Below are positions 47,152-59,004 of a DNA stretch of 64,000 nt, in pieces (within the stretch, counting starts at the first letter, position 1; every line of letters begins with the position of its first letter). Position numbers and translations under genes: made by a program. The DNA lies in contig OW240915.1 of the NCBI GenBank assembly GCA_933207985.1, forward strand, positions 117,613,757 to 117,677,756, written 5' to 3'. Origin of the DNA: Pelobates cultripes. Lineage: Eukaryota > Chordata > Amphibia > Anura > Pelobatidae. Below the pieces are notes generated by a model. It had not been told where the DNA came from, did not search any database, and worked only from the letters and a program-made list of their open reading frames with translations.

Positions 47152-47683
47152 TCACCTTTTGTATTTTGCTCCCTATAATATATACATGTATGTTTCTGGC
47201 ATTGCTTTCTCCAGAAATAGTGAAAAAGTCCTTCTTTGTTGATACCATCTGAGAATGCAATTTATTGCTTTGTTTTATACCATCGTTGTGAAAAATATAC
47301 TATTTTCACTTGATCCACACTCTGTAAGAGGACCATCTAATGCCATTATATAAAACTCTGCTCACCATGTATGGATCACTATTATGTCCCAATGTGTAAA
47401 GCAAGTATAAGCAGAGAAAAATATATGGTAATTATCGCATGTAACTTAATTTCTCAACTTCATTTTAATATCTCAGAAATTATTTGTATAGTTTTGTGTT
47501 CTTTTTTTGTTTTGTAAATGACTGGAAGTAATTGTTAAATGGCTATTAAATATTTAAACCTCAAACGGAGTCATTCATGTATACCTGGAAAACTTTGTTA
47601 AATCTCGTTAGAAAATATTTATGTGAACGCAAAATACACTTGCTGTATTTATATAACTATAAAACAAAAAGAGAAATAGAAAG
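47152..47683 (+). other. NAPG 3' UTR
   Basis: AT-rich sequence after the stop. A likely polyadenylation signal ATTAAA lies at 47545-47550. The T2-type MITE begins at 47684. Confidence 0.65.
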
Positions 47684-48293
47684 TTAAAGGATCACTATAG
47701 GGTCAGGAACACAAACATGTATTCCTGACCCTATAGTGTTAACACCACCATATAGCCCCCCTGGACCCCCTCATGCCTCCATAAATAGAGCAAAATCTTA
47801 CTGTATTCAAGCCAGAAGCTGTAACTCTGCATGCTGTTTGCCTCAAAAAAAAAAAACAATAAAGCAGTCTGCTGACATAATCGGAAGTGGTGGCCTGATC
47901 CAATCACAGTGATTCCCCATAGGATTGGCTGAGACTGACAAAGAGGCAGATCAGGGGCAGAGCCAGCATAATTCAAACACAGCCCTGGCCAATCAGCATT
48001 TCCTCATAGAGATGAATTGAATCAATGTATCTGAATGAGGAAAGTTCAGTGTCTGCATGCATAGGGAGGAGACACTGAATGTCTGGATGCATTTTAGGCA
48101 GGCGTGACCTAGGAAGGATCTTCAACAGCCATCTGAGGAATGGCCTGTGAAGTTATCACTAGGCTGTAATGTAAACACTGCTTTTTCTCTGAAAAGATCG
48201 TGTTTACAGCAAAAAGCCTGAAGGTAATGATTCTACTCACCAGAACAAATTCAATAAGCTGTAGTTGTTCTGGTGACTATAATGTCCCTTTAA
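47684..48293. mobile_element. T2/Kolobok-type MITE
   Basis: It begins TTAAAGGATCACTATAGGG and ends CTATAATGTCCCTTTAA: the termini are inverted versions of TTAAAGG.NC.NTATAG and include TTAA, the target duplication of this group. Near the left end is a hairpin GGGTCAGGAACACAAAC...ATTCCTGACCC. No coding capacity. The same family ends at 63237, where only the right end remains. Confidence 0.85.
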
Positions 48294-49994
48294 TATAAAT
48301 CTAGACACTTGTGGGCAAATAGGATCATCCCATAGAGTTTTTTTTTTTGTTTTTTTTAACATGCTTCCACTATGTCTAATTGATCCCCTAGGCCCCCCCA
48401 TATTACCTATTTTTAAATCTTTATTTTCTGCCCCAATCTATATTCAGGGCGCCGCCATCTTTGTGTGGGTAGAGGAAGTCATCTGCCCACACTAGATAGA
48501 TTGTGAGATTCCCGCACATGCCCAGTGAAACACTTGGACATTCGAATGGGAATTTAATCTATTCATTCATTCATCAGAAAGCCGAATTAATGAATAGAAA
48601 TGTCAGACGAACAAACAAACACTGAGTATCGCTATAATGCGAGTAGGGGCATGTCCACTAAACAGTGAGCAGCCTGTTTAGTGGACATGCCCCTACAGTC
48701 AGTCTGCTTATGCTGTTGTTGGACTGGTGAGGCATCGGGAGCCACGGTATGGAGGCCTTCTGTGGGTTCCATCTTGGGAAGTATGTCTCTGGAGCTTGGC
48801 TCTGATGTCTTCTTGTTCAGCCAGTGTGCTTGGCTTCTGTGAATGGGGTCCCATGGAGGGCATTTGTATAGAGGGCTCTGGCTGTGTTCAAGTGTAAAAA
48901 TCAGGCTCTCTGTCAGCATAGGCACCGCCAAGGAGTGCCCCTAGGTCTGGCAGGGTCTGCGTGGTGTAGGCATGGAATGTTTTACATTGCGGGGTTAAAG
49001 GTACAGGAAATCTGCATTCAGATCAATGAGATGTAGTGGTCTGAGTGCTCAAAGTGTCCCTTTAATGAAAAGTGCAGGTGTGCTCCTTGTTATATATTTT
49101 CTGTTTGCTATTTTGGCCTAAAATACATAATTTCCAACAATTCATGGTTCATTTTCTCGAATTGTGTAATTGCGTACAACAATAACAAAAAATGGTGAAT
49201 ATATGATTTGCACTTGTGGTGGTGATATAAAATGAGTCTTCTTTACAGTGTCTCTGTCTGCACTAATAAGAAATCAGTTCTAGTGCAAAATTCAAACTGA
49301 AGGAGGCAGGTGAACTGCAGCAAGAAAACTAGTTTAAACTTTGTGGTTTTACCAAGTAGGTGTTTTGTTCTTCCATTTGTTTCATATTTAAATCCTGGGC
49401 AACCCACACAGCAGAATGATTAATCTAATCATTGTTTATTGCTGATGTAGGTTGTTTCAGTATAAGGTTTTGCATTACAATGGTAAAAAAGCTCAAAAAT
49501 CTATACGAAATGTAACACTTAAGAGTTATTGTAATCCACCTGTGCTATGGTCTCTGAAAATGCACTCGTGCAATTTTTGTGTTTCCAATATTCCGCATTT
49601 AAACTGAAAAAATGTTACAGAAATAGCTCTAAAGTTTACAAAGTGATGTTTTTGTTTTTCTTTCTATTAGCAACACTATGATATCACAATACTGTCAAGG
49701 GTAGCCTTACATTTACTAAAGTCATTTCTTATAGAAAGAGCAACCTGGTAATAACATTTTTTTACCTGATCAGATTTTATCACACACATGGTTGAGAACA
49801 TCTTGGTGCCAAGGCACAAGGACCCCTATTTGCTCATAAAGAGTATATTTTCAAACCGCAGAGCACGGAATTTTTTTAAAAAAAAATGTATCTTTTAATG
49901 GAAACTATTGCAGGTATTCTAATTTTATGGCAAGACAGGGGGCTTGTGTGATACAAGGCTTTACCTTCTTTACTGAAACCTCCAGCAGCAAATA
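48294..49994. other. Unassigned sequence with small MITE pieces
   Basis: No gene is recognised. It includes a perfect hairpin at 48643-48696 and a 71-bp T2-like segment at 48995-49065 that starts TTAAAGGTAC and ends AGTGTCCCTTTAA. The rest is AT-rich. Confidence 0.5.
48643..48696. repeat. Perfect 23-bp-arm hairpin
   Basis: GTAGGGGCATGTCCACTAAA plus CAG on the left and its exact reverse complement on the right enclose an 8-base loop (TGAGCAGC). No U-tract follows, so it is not a terminator. Probably a short foldback MITE. Confidence 0.9.
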
Positions 49995-50889
49995 AATAGT
50001 TAACAGAACTTTTCAAAACAACCAATCAGAACAAAACAACAGCAGTATAAAACCCTCAGACAGACCTCCCACTTCCTCTTTCTTTGCTGCTGCCTCCAGG
50101 TGAGCACTCACCAACTCAGAGTTGTCTCTGCTCTGGGTTGTTTTTCCTCTACATGGTACTTATTTGCTGTGTTACTTTAGGCAGTTTATTTGCTGTGTTA
50201 CTCCATGCTGTTTAATGTTGTGTCACTTTATGCTGTTTATTGCTGTATTACTTAATGCTGTTTATTGCTGTATTACTTTGCTGAGCTGTCTGTGGAATGG
50301 GTGCCCTGCTCCCTGTTATGGGTTTTTGGGTTTTTCTATACCCTGTTCCACCATCCTGTGTTTTTCCCTTCTGGGCTCTGTCGCCCACACTCTTCCCCCT
50401 CACTCTCCAGCTGCTCTTCGCGGCCCCTGGCAGCTTACAGAGCTGTTTTTTCACTTGCAGGGCGCGATAGGCCGCACTCGATTTTTTTTTTGCGGGCCGC
50501 GGCTGCCATTTTGTTTCCGGGCAGTCCAGTCTCACTCACCGCGTTGCCCTGCTATTTGCTGGCCATGTGGCCAGCCTTCCCTCTCCCTGTGTCTCCCCTA
50601 TTTAGTTTTTGCTGTCCCTTCTTGCAGGGGACTTCATGTTCCACTATATATACACTTAAACAGTGTATCTTAATAAGGCTGATTTTAAGCTGTTGCTGTG
50701 TAAGGCAGTTCAGCATGGGGACACCTGGGTGGTTTGTAGATGTGGTTTAGTCAGGTTTAAATCTGTAATAAAGATGATGCAATATGCAAGTGGGTCCTGT
50801 ATGGACAGGATCTGTCCCAGACTTACACCCATCTGTCCTTTTTACCCCCTTCTACTCCTCAGGGGCCTAACTGGCTCCCCATACAGCCC

Positions 50890-51190
50890 TATCATTACAG
50901 GGGGTGTCCTGTTATGTCCATAACGAAGGTGACCCCTCCCGCTTACTGCACTACTGTACTTACAAGGTCCTATGATACTCATGAGGGTGACCCCCTCTTC
51001 CTACTACACTGGTGGACTTGCACTGTTTGCTTATGGTTATATGAGGGTGACCCCCTCCTGCCATCTGCACTGCTGGATCTGCAGTGTCTTGTTATTCATA
51101 ATACGGCTGACCGCTACTGCCTTCGTCACTGCTGTAACTACAGTGTCCTGCTATGTTCATGCTGAGAGTGACCCCCTCCCCTGCTGGCCT
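50890..51190. repeat. Imperfect tandem repeat (GGGTGACCCCCTCC units)
   Basis: Four to five units of about 70-75 bp, each with GTGACCCCTCC or GTGACCCCCTC, an ACTGC.CTG.AACTNCAGTGTC block and TATG. Overlapping frames are artefacts. Confidence 0.75.
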
Positions 51191-52035
51191 ATACTGAATG
51201 GTGTGCTTGTTTGGTAAACCCTCTTGCACGCTGGGGTCCCCCAGCTGGCCGCACCAGGTACCACACCGACAGTGTTACCTCTATGGCAGGTGTTACTCAG
51301 GGATTCCCTCTACTCCCTCTGCATATGGCCCCCACATGCACAAGACCTTGGAAGGGACATGGCACTCCCACAGACGAAGAGGGAGCTGACTGACAAATTA
51401 AACTAGATGATTAGTTTTCATGACCGAGTCCAGAAAGGACCCGCAAAGACCTGAAACAGGGTCTGCGCTCTACCCAGGACTAACGGCTGGATGCCGTTGA
51501 CACAGATGTTCCTCAGGGTGAATGAAGCGCTACAACGTGGAACACCGGTGGAGGCCAACTTTCCATTGTGAATGGGCCCGAAGTTGCTTATAAGCAATCG
51601 CCTATTTGGCTCTACCCCCGAACGCCGCAAAGCGGCCCCTGTCCAAGCCGGACAGCACGTTGACGGATTTGGCACCCGAGGTGCTGGGTCTGCTTTCCAG
51701 AGTTGCCTTCACATACGAATTGAGCCGACACGTTTCTATTCATACATTTCTTAACTAGTCACAGATGTCTCTCAGACCGTGTCCGAATTTAGGATCAAGT
51801 TTGTTGAACCTCGGATACAGATCACTGCTCCATGACCGATACGCATGGCCAAAGAGGCGTACGTTCCGGTTCACTCCGAAGTTTGCTTCTGCTGGACAAT
51901 AGTGGAGTGGACTCCCGCCCTGTTCTCACTCTGCATGCCCTCAATGCATATGTTGTCTGTTGACACTTCAAGACGGAGGGCACCCATCTCCTCGGAGATC
52001 TGTTCTGCAAGGGTGATTGATTCTCTGAACTGGAT

Positions 52036-53177
52036 CTGAGGGAAGTCTGCATGGATTTCACCATCAACGTGGACATATTGGATCTGACTCATTCTCAGTT
52101 GGTCCAGCTTCTGGATTTCGTGGAATATTCAGTCCAGGCGGTGCTCCACCTTCCGAGGTCCAAGATATCCGTCTTCAAGAAGGGTATCAGATGCGTGCTC
52201 CGCAACCTGCGGGTCACACTTAGGGACCTAACCCGGTCGATAGGCCATTTGTCATCCTCCATGGAAGCCATATCTCCAGGACCTTGCAATATCAGACACT
52301 CCAACGCCTGACGGCTTGCTATCTCAGGTATCTCGACATATGGGGACCTGGACTGGCAATAGGATTTCGGACCCCAACCAGACTTCGTCCTGGCTCCGAC
52401 GCCGGCTGTATGGACTGGGGCGTTACTTGCGAAGGCGTGACGACAAGAGAACTCTGGACTCCGGAGGAGAGAGCTCTTCACGCCAACTGTATGGAACTAC
52501 CTGCAGGTTCATTCACCTTTCGCAGCTTCCCCAGGGGAAGAATTACTGCTCGCTGCCTCCCGGCATGGACTACTTCCCGGTTGTCCGCTCCAGACTGCAG
52601 TCGGATGTCACGAAGGATCTCTATCAATACTGTCTGGACAAATATTCGTCACTTGTGTCAGAATGTCTACGGGACGAGACAATCATGTAGTGGACTGGTT
52701 ATCCTGACACTGGAGAGACTCCAACGATTGGTAACTTCACCCTCCAGGGTCTCGAGTACTGGACTGAGTGGTTCTTCAGTTGGTTTTCGGACCCTCAGCG
52801 AGGCGATGGACATGTTCTCCATGACTTGGCCTCCTTCGAGGGCATATGCGTCCCACTTTTTCTACAGGACACTTCAGGCATTGCATCAGACCGAACTCCT
52901 GGGAGTGTCGTTTCGCCTGGTCACACCACTTCGGAGGAGTCAACCGGGATTCCCTCTCTTGCTGGAGTTGCCGTGGGAAGACCGTCTACTACTCCCTGTC
53001 TCTAGGTGTCCCGTTTGGGATCCCCAAGGGAATCCTGGCATGACTGGTGTCTGGAATGAATTGTCCTCTCAGGGTAAGTTGTATGGGGCCATTTACGTCT
53101 TAGGTCAGCTAGTTCGACGGCTCATGTGCCTTCTCAAGATTCTGGCATTGGTAAGGATCCCTTGGTCTGCAGTCTAA
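52036..53177 (+). pseudogene. DIRS-type reverse transcriptase thumb and RNase H remnant
   Basis: The frame 52051-52311 reads LDLTHSQLVQLLDFVEYSVQ...LHLPRSKISVFKKGIRCVLR, then LRDLTRSIGHLSSSMEAISPGP, the DIRS RT/RNase H junction. The next frame (52284 on) gives GSDAGCMDWGVTCEGVTTRE, then LWTPEERALHANCMELPAGS, an RNase H core with the catalytic D. Later parts lose homology. Multiple shifts and stops show that it is dead. It is closer in layout to the element at 18.7-23.3 kb than to the gypsy elements. Confidence 0.75.
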
Positions 53178-53320
53178 CAAGAGGGGTATGAATTACGGGA
53201 GCCCTATCTCTTGCTATTCCTCAGTTTAAGTTGAATCGCTTGTTTTGCATTTCCTTGAGGAGTGGCCTGATGACCAGTATTTGTCTTTGCCCCAGCCTTT
53301 TCCGCTTAACTGGCTCTCCC

Positions 53321-53363
53321 ATCAATCCTGATGAAAGTCCTGAGAGAGGACTGACACGTTGAT
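53321..53363 (+). ncRNA. Hammerhead-ribozyme-like motif
   Basis: ATCAAT is followed by CCTGATGAA, an AGTCC-TGAGAGA-GGACT stem, then GACACGTTGAT. CTGATGA-stem-GAAAC is the hammerhead core; here the second box has GACAC in place of GAAAC, one change. It lies in the 3' region of the DIRS-like remnant just before an AATAAA. The outer ATCAA and TTGAT can pair with each other, so a conserved hairpin rather than a ribozyme is possible. Confidence 0.45.
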
Positions 53364-53520
53364 CCTAGACCTTATGTTTTAATTCTCATTGAATAAAGAA
53401 GATTTTTAACTGAAGACCGTGAGTGCTACCATTACTACTTTTCACTGGAAATTCAAAGTCCCAGGTTAAAGCACCCGGCAAGTATACTTTACCATTATAG
53501 CCTGAGTGCAAGGATTATTC

Positions 53521-53525
<5 letters not shown>

Positions 53526-53558
<33 letters not shown>
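53526..53558. repeat. TA microsatellite
   Basis: About 16 TA dinucleotides. Confidence 0.95.
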
Positions 53559-53559
<1 letters not shown>

Positions 53560-53561
<2 letters not shown>

Positions 53562-54134
53562 TCAGAATAAGCACGAATCGTGCAGGCAACATATACTGGA
53601 ACAGTCCTTTGGTATAAGGGCAGGATTGTGTGGTTACCACAAGTAGCAGGTAGGGCACAGATCCAGAGTCACAAGACTAATATACTGACACCAGGAAGCA
53701 AAATCAGAAGCAGAATAAATTAACAAGGCTGCAGGGTCAGGATCACTGGTAATAAAGCAGAGAACACTGAACCAGAACACAGGATCGGAAGGTAGAGGAA
53801 CGAAGGACCAGGAGGACACAGTAACGCAGGATCAGGAGGACACAGGACGAAGACCAGGAGAACACAGGAACGAAGATCAGGAGGCACAGGACCAAGGAAC
53901 AGTATGCAGGATCAAGGAGCCAGGAGCCAGAATCACAGGGGACCAGGAACTGGGGAAACAGGAGACAAGAGACAATGATCTGGCAGGGAGTGAGGGGAGA
54001 AACCAGAATATATAGGTGCTAAACAAGGGCCAGGTGAAGTGCTTAACAAAAAGAAATGAGAAACAGTGCCAAACAGAAACAGTGGTGAGTGTGAGTACTG
54101 CACGAGGCCATATTAACTAAGGAGTGTGGTGACA
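53560..54134 (-). mobile_element. Gypsy-type LTR with polypurine tract
   Basis: On the minus strand it starts TGTCACCACACTCC at 54134, directly after the polypurine tract CCTTAAGGGGGGGTAC (54135-54150), the usual gypsy junction. Repeated GGACACAGGANCGAAG units lie at 53770-53890. The far end near 53560 is not defined. The LTR is therefore the 3' LTR of a minus-strand element whose internal part should extend to higher coordinates, where the TACC3-like sequence is found. Confidence 0.7.
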
Positions 54135-54210
54135 GTACCCCCCCTTAAGGAGCAACTCCTGGCGCTCTAAACCCCCCCAAAAAACCATAGGTGACAGAAG
54201 AAAACCCAGG

Positions 54211-54897
54211 TCACTCAACCAGGTGGGGAAAACAAGGAGGAGGCTTAGGAGGAATAAGAGCTGGAGAATCCCACGGGAGAAACCAACGAGGCAGGATAGA
54301 AACATACAAAAGCAAGGACTGTAGAGTAACATTTAACATTAGAAGGGCAGACACAGACACTGAAATTAAAGGCACATACGATAAGGAACATTCATTACCA
54401 GTGACTGACAAATGTGCCATCTCACTAGATCTGGGGCTATTAATGGTAACAGGTGCATCACTCAGAAGTCCTGAGTCTGACTTGGTTTCTGGCTTGTAGG
54501 ATCCTCGGAATAAAGACTGCAATGCAACTTCTGTAGAAAGGAGAACAGTCTCTGAGTTATCTTGCATAGGTATCACTGGAATCCATTGCGGAGAATCCCC
54601 TAGATTAACGAGTACAGGATCAGGAGCACTCTGCGAACCCTTCTCCTCAGACCGCAGAAATGCATCAAGGGACGGCTCCCCCAATATCTCGGAGCATGAG
54701 GCCGGTCGAAGCAGGGACGAGACTCTCTCAAACTGATATAACTCTGCAACAGATATAGATACCTGGTCACTTAGATCATTCTCTTTGTTAATGTGCTCAG
54801 CTTTAGGTAGTTCATTAAGTGGCATAGAAAAACACTGAACTGAAGACAAGTCTTCTTTTAATACTTGCTGAGGTTTAGGTGGAGTGACAGACATCAT
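54211..54897 (-). pseudogene. Unidentified acidic/Ser-Pro-rich coding remnant
   Basis: A 228-residue open frame without a recognised domain, starting MMSVTPPKPQQVLKEDLSS and rich in Ser, Glu and Pro. It follows the TACC3-like sequence on the same strand and may be its diverged continuation, or internal sequence of the LTR element. The TACC coiled-coil domain that should follow is not visible. Confidence 0.4.
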
Positions 54898-54959
54898 GGC
54901 AACTGATGAGTCATAGAAGGAGCTTCCTTCATCAAGGGAACAGGTACCAGATATGTGAA

Positions 54960-56353
54960 TGTTGCCTTCTTGTTAGGTTTCACTCACTTCATTTGGAGTT
55001 TGGTTAAGCAGCTGATTTGAAGAATTTTCGATGCTTTGTTCAGGTACAAGTGTGGTAGTTCGTGTTTCCTCTTGCAGCAGAGAAATTTTTCTACCAGAGC
55101 ATGTAACTTGAAGAACGGTATTAAACTTACATAGGACACTAGAGTCTTCTTCAGACTGTGGGTTCTGAACAAGCCCGGTCTCATTTAGATCCTTTTCTTG
55201 GGCTTGATCCATCACGAGTGTGTCACGTTGCACCAAGTCTGACTCTTTGTATTCCACTTGAGGATAACAGTCTTCTTTACTTGGCGACAACTAATTTTTC
55301 ACAGTTGCAGTTGTAAGAGTGGTGCCAATCGTCAAACCCCCAGAGGTAGAAGAGTTAAAATTGGAATCATCAAACCTCTACACATCAAAGTCATGAGCTG
55401 CCTTTGGCACGATAGCCTCCTCTTCCACTGGTTGCTCTGAAGCTTTCACCTTAGGTTTTTCAGCATTCTCAGACAGTGTTTTGGAAGAAGTAGGTCGTTT
55501 ACCACGTTTCCTACATGGTGGCCTTTTGACAGGAGGATCACCTTCAACGAGGTTGGTTTCCAACTTCAATGGTCCAGCCTTGTCGTCACTCGCATCTCCC
55601 GGAACAAATTTTATAGGTGACTCTTCCATATTCGAGACTCCAGTATTAGCTGACTCAACCATGTCTATTTGATCTGAGTCAAATTTGTAGGATGACTTGG
55701 GAAGAGGTGGAGAAATTGGAATCTCTGGTTCTATAGAGTCAGTATTTTCCATCGGAGCATGATCTGTATTGTCTTTTGCGGGACTGATATCAAGATCAGA
55801 TCCAGTCACCTGGTCAAGGTTACTGGTGGTCTCCTTAATTGGCACTGTGAGGGAGGAATTAGTATCTCTGGTTGTTGTCTCAGGTGAGTCTGTTTCTGCT
55901 TCGTGGCTGGGCAGAATTTGCTTGAGACACTCTCTGACCAGACTTGTACCCTCCTGAACGGTGTCAATAGCGTTCATCTTGGTAGTCGGTATTCTCACTC
56001 TGGGAATAGGCGAGTGGATCTTGCAGAAAAGAGACGGTGGTATAAGGGTACTATGGGTCTCTGGTACAGACAATATTAGGAAACTGCTTGTCCTCCAAAG
56101 CTGCTATGCAATGAGCACCCAGTTCATCAAAGACCCGGTCCATAAGGGGATCGCCAGTGCTATATCAACCCTCAACATCGTCGTCTTCAGTTTGGGCTGG
56201 AAAGCATTCAGCTTTAAATTCATGAGGAACTTCGGTTTTGCAGTCGGGAGGATTAACAAGCCATTTGTCCAAGTCAGAGTCAGGAGGATTAGGGATGCTG
56301 TGCAAATCAGGAAAGGGTATATAAACATCATTATCAGGCATAAAGACACTCAT
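54960..56353 (-). pseudogene. TACC3: TACC3-like (maskin-like) intronless copy, truncated
   Basis: On the minus strand, frame 55378-56073 reads LPKSSYKFDSDQIDMVES..., then DDKAGPLKLETNLVEG, a basic KRPPCRKRGKRP stretch and KAAHDFDV. A TAG at 55378-55380 interrupts it, after which RFDDSNFNSSTSGG follows in the same frame. TACC proteins carry such paired SDP repeats (S-Y-x-F/L-D...D.D.PNF.PFGG) with an acidic/basic linker. TACC3 is a centrosome and spindle protein acting through a C-terminal coiled coil, which is not found here. The exon-spanning contiguous sequence, stop codons and missing C-terminus point to a decayed retrocopy. Upstream frame 56165-56353 (LDKWLVNPPDCKTEVP) may be its N-terminal side. 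Confidence 0.65.
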
Positions 56354-56423
56354 CCTTTCCTGTATCAGCTCAATAAGAAAATGAATTCGGGTAACAAGGC
56401 AGTGTAACTATTGTACATTACTC

Positions 56424-58371
56424 TTAAAGCGGCACTGTCATGCCGAACTTACCTTTCCTCAATCTCTTCCTCTTCTCCCCCTCTCTCAGGATCTGTTATT
56501 CTTTTCTTCCTGTCTTCTTTAGTTTTCTTTAAAATCATAAGACAAAGTAGGGACTCTTTGCCTTATGGAGGATTCCTCCGCTTGACCAGCTCTGACCAGC
56601 GGAGGAGCAAAGTGTGCTTCATTTCCGCTGGTCAGAGCAATTTTCCCATGATCCTTACCTTCCCTCTGTGTTCCCACGATGCTTCCTGTCACTTTCCACA
56701 AAACTGCCGAATTGCGTTCTAACTGAATGACAACAGTATGTTCGTTTCTTTTAGAACGCAATTCGGCATTTTATTCGGATCGGAATTTCATTCTAATGAA
56801 TGAAACTCTGATCCTATTCATTGCCGCGGCTGCATCTTGCAGCCGCTTAGTAGATAACTCCCTAATTCCCACGGTATCAGGGAGCTATCTACTAAAAGGC
56901 TGAAAGACCTAAATTGGTCTTTCAGCCACATTTACTAATACTAAGTAAAGATTACTTAGTATTAGTAAATAATATGCCCCTACTCGCTATACCGCTCTCA
57001 CTGTAAAAAAAAACAACAACTAATAAACCCCCCCCCCATGCCCGTGGGGGCCCTAAATAACGATGGGGGGGACCTACTGGCCCCCCTGGCCCCCACCCCT
57101 GAGCGGTGGGTGGGGGCCCTAATAAAACAATAAGGGGACCCACTGTCCTTCCTCTCTGGCCCCTGGCACACCCCCTGAGCTGTGTGGGTGGGGCCCCAGT
57201 AAATAGTGCAAGGGGGGGGACCTACTGTCCTTCCCCCTGGCCCCCCACCCCTGAGCTGTGGGTGGGGCCCTAAAACACAAGGGGAGGGACCTACTGTCCT
57301 CCCCACCGCCCCCACTCCTGAGCAGTGCGGGGCCCCATTAAACACAAGGGGACCTACTGTCTCCCCCTGGCCCCCACCCTTGAGCGGTGGGTGGGGCCCT
57401 ACCAACACCCCCCAATCAAGGCAAGTGACTAGGTCCCAAGCCCCTAGTCACCACCCCCCCACCCAAAAAAACTCCATTCCCCTACCTACCCCCCCTCACC
57501 CTACAAATAGTGAGGGGGGGAATAAAATAACCTGTAAAAAAAAAAAAAAAAAAATTTTAAAAAAATTAAACTTACCATTTGACGTCTTTTTCCTAAAATC
57601 TTTTCTTCAGCCCCCAAAAAGGCCAAATAAAAATCCATTATACCAGTCGCACTTTAAAAAAAAAAAACGAGCGCAAAAATTTTTTATCCATGTTCGCCCT
57701 TCGAGGGCACGCCGCATACTGAGCTCCGCAGGGCGGGTCAAGGCTTATAAAGCCTTTCCCCGCCCTGCAATTAGGCTTAGAACACTCTGATTGGTGGGTT
57801 TAAGCCAATCAGAGTGCTCTGAGTCATTTTACACAGCATGGGAAAGTTCTTTTGAATTTTCCCACGCTGTGTAAAATGACTCAGAGCACTCTGGCTTAAA
57901 CCCACCAATCAGTGTTCTAAGCCTAATTGGTATCAGGGAGCTATCTACTAAGCGGCTGCAAGATGCAGCCGCGGCAATGAATAGGATCAGAGTTTAATTC
58001 ATTAGAATGACATTCCGATCCGAATTGCGTTCTAAAAGAAACAAACATACTGTTGTCATTCAGTTAGAACGCAATTCGGCAGTTTTGTGTAAAGTGACAG
58101 GAAGCATTGTGGGAACACAGAGGGAAGGTAAGGATCATGGGAAAATTGCTCTGACCAGCGGAAATGAAGCATACTTTGCTCCTCCGCTGGTCAGAGCTGG
58201 TCAAGCGGAGGAATCCTCCATAAGGCAAAGAGTCCCTTCTTTGTCTTATGATTTTAAAGAAAACTAAAGAAGAAAGGAAGAAAAGAATAACAGATCCCGA
58301 GAGAGGGGGAGAAGAGGAAGAAGAGGAAGAGATTGAGGAAAGGTAAGTTCGGCAAGACAGTGCCGCTTTAA
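56424..58371. mobile_element. T2-type foldback element with about 450-bp inverted termini
   Basis: It starts TTAAAGCGGCACTGTCATGCCG and ends with the inverse ending CGGCAAGACAGTGCCGCTTTAA. The two ends match as inverted repeats for about 450 bp (56424-56880 and 57925-58371), with few substitutions. TTAA flanks both ends. The core holds short palindromes (56908-56968; 57760-57925) and a minisatellite. The matching frames in the two arms are mirror artefacts, not genes. It interrupts the region next to the TACC3-like copy. Confidence 0.85.
57050..57410. repeat. Minisatellite in the foldback core
   Basis: Five units of about 65-70 bp, each GGGGACCTACTGTCC...CCCCTGGCCCCCACCCCTGAGC.GTGGGTGGGGCCCT. 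Unit arms are themselves inverted (CCCACCCCTGAGC and GGTGGGTGGGG). Confidence 0.9.
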
Positions 58372-59004
58372 GTTTAATAACTAAGTAATTCCATTTTGTG
58401 ATAACCTATGATCTTTAACAGGATGTTAACTTAACTATTTTAACCTCTTTCAAAGTGTATGAAAATGATGGAGCCACTGTCTGATAGAGCTATAGATATA
58501 TATTTAGAGAGAGAGATGAGCTTCCTATCTATAGTAACCCCTTATAAATGTGTAAAATTACTAATTTCATTTTATATTTACTTAAAGTCTTAAGGTTCAA
58601 TTAACAATTTGTAGGTTGAGTAGTCCTCATGATGACCCTATTGGGTAGACCTAAGGGTCTAGTATTTAGATAAATTGTAGCCCAAAGCATATAATTTTGA
58701 TAAGGCCCTAGCTAATACTGAAAAAGTGGTAATATCTGATGGTATCACCTGCCCAACATGTTGTGGGTCCAATAGAAATTTCTTATATTAAGGGTTATAT
58801 TGTTTTGTTTCTGTGACAACAGCAAAATCCCCTTCTAGATTGTATAAAGATAATACTGATTTTCCAATATGTTGTAGATCAAAAGGAAGTATATTTTATT
58901 AAGAATTATATTGCCTTGTTTCTGTCACCCCAACAAAAAGGTACTAATGTTAGTTGTCAAATTTATTTCTAACTAAATGCCGCTTAGAATACCCAAAGAG
59001 CCAA
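58372..59004. other. Unassigned AT-rich sequence
   Basis: No gene or TE terminus is recognised. It may be internal to an older element. Confidence 0.5.

Larger units (their letters stand above)
49995..53410 (+). mobile_element. Decayed DIRS-like retroelement
   Basis: The 5' part has a TATA-type promoter (AGTATAAAACCC at 50045) and a CTTCCTCTTTCTTTGCTGCTG stretch. Repeated GCTGTTTATTGCTG units (50210-50280) and a minisatellite (50890-51190) follow. Coding similarity starts at about 52036 (RT thumb, RNase H), and the end is marked by an AATAAA at 53391. No recombinase could be traced with confidence. The limits are approximate. Confidence 0.55.

Noticed and set aside
50122..50750. Two overlapping hydrophobic frames of 160-180 codons
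   Set aside because: Built on GCTGTTTATTGCTG repeats and T-rich leader of the DIRS-like remnant; hydrophobicity reflects base composition.
57206..57790. 194-codon Pro/Gly-rich frame
   Set aside because: Spans the foldback minisatellite and a poly-A tract.
58007..58267. 86-codon frame matching one at 56519-56761 on the other strand
   Set aside because: Identical because both lie in the inverted arms of the foldback element, not because of conservation.
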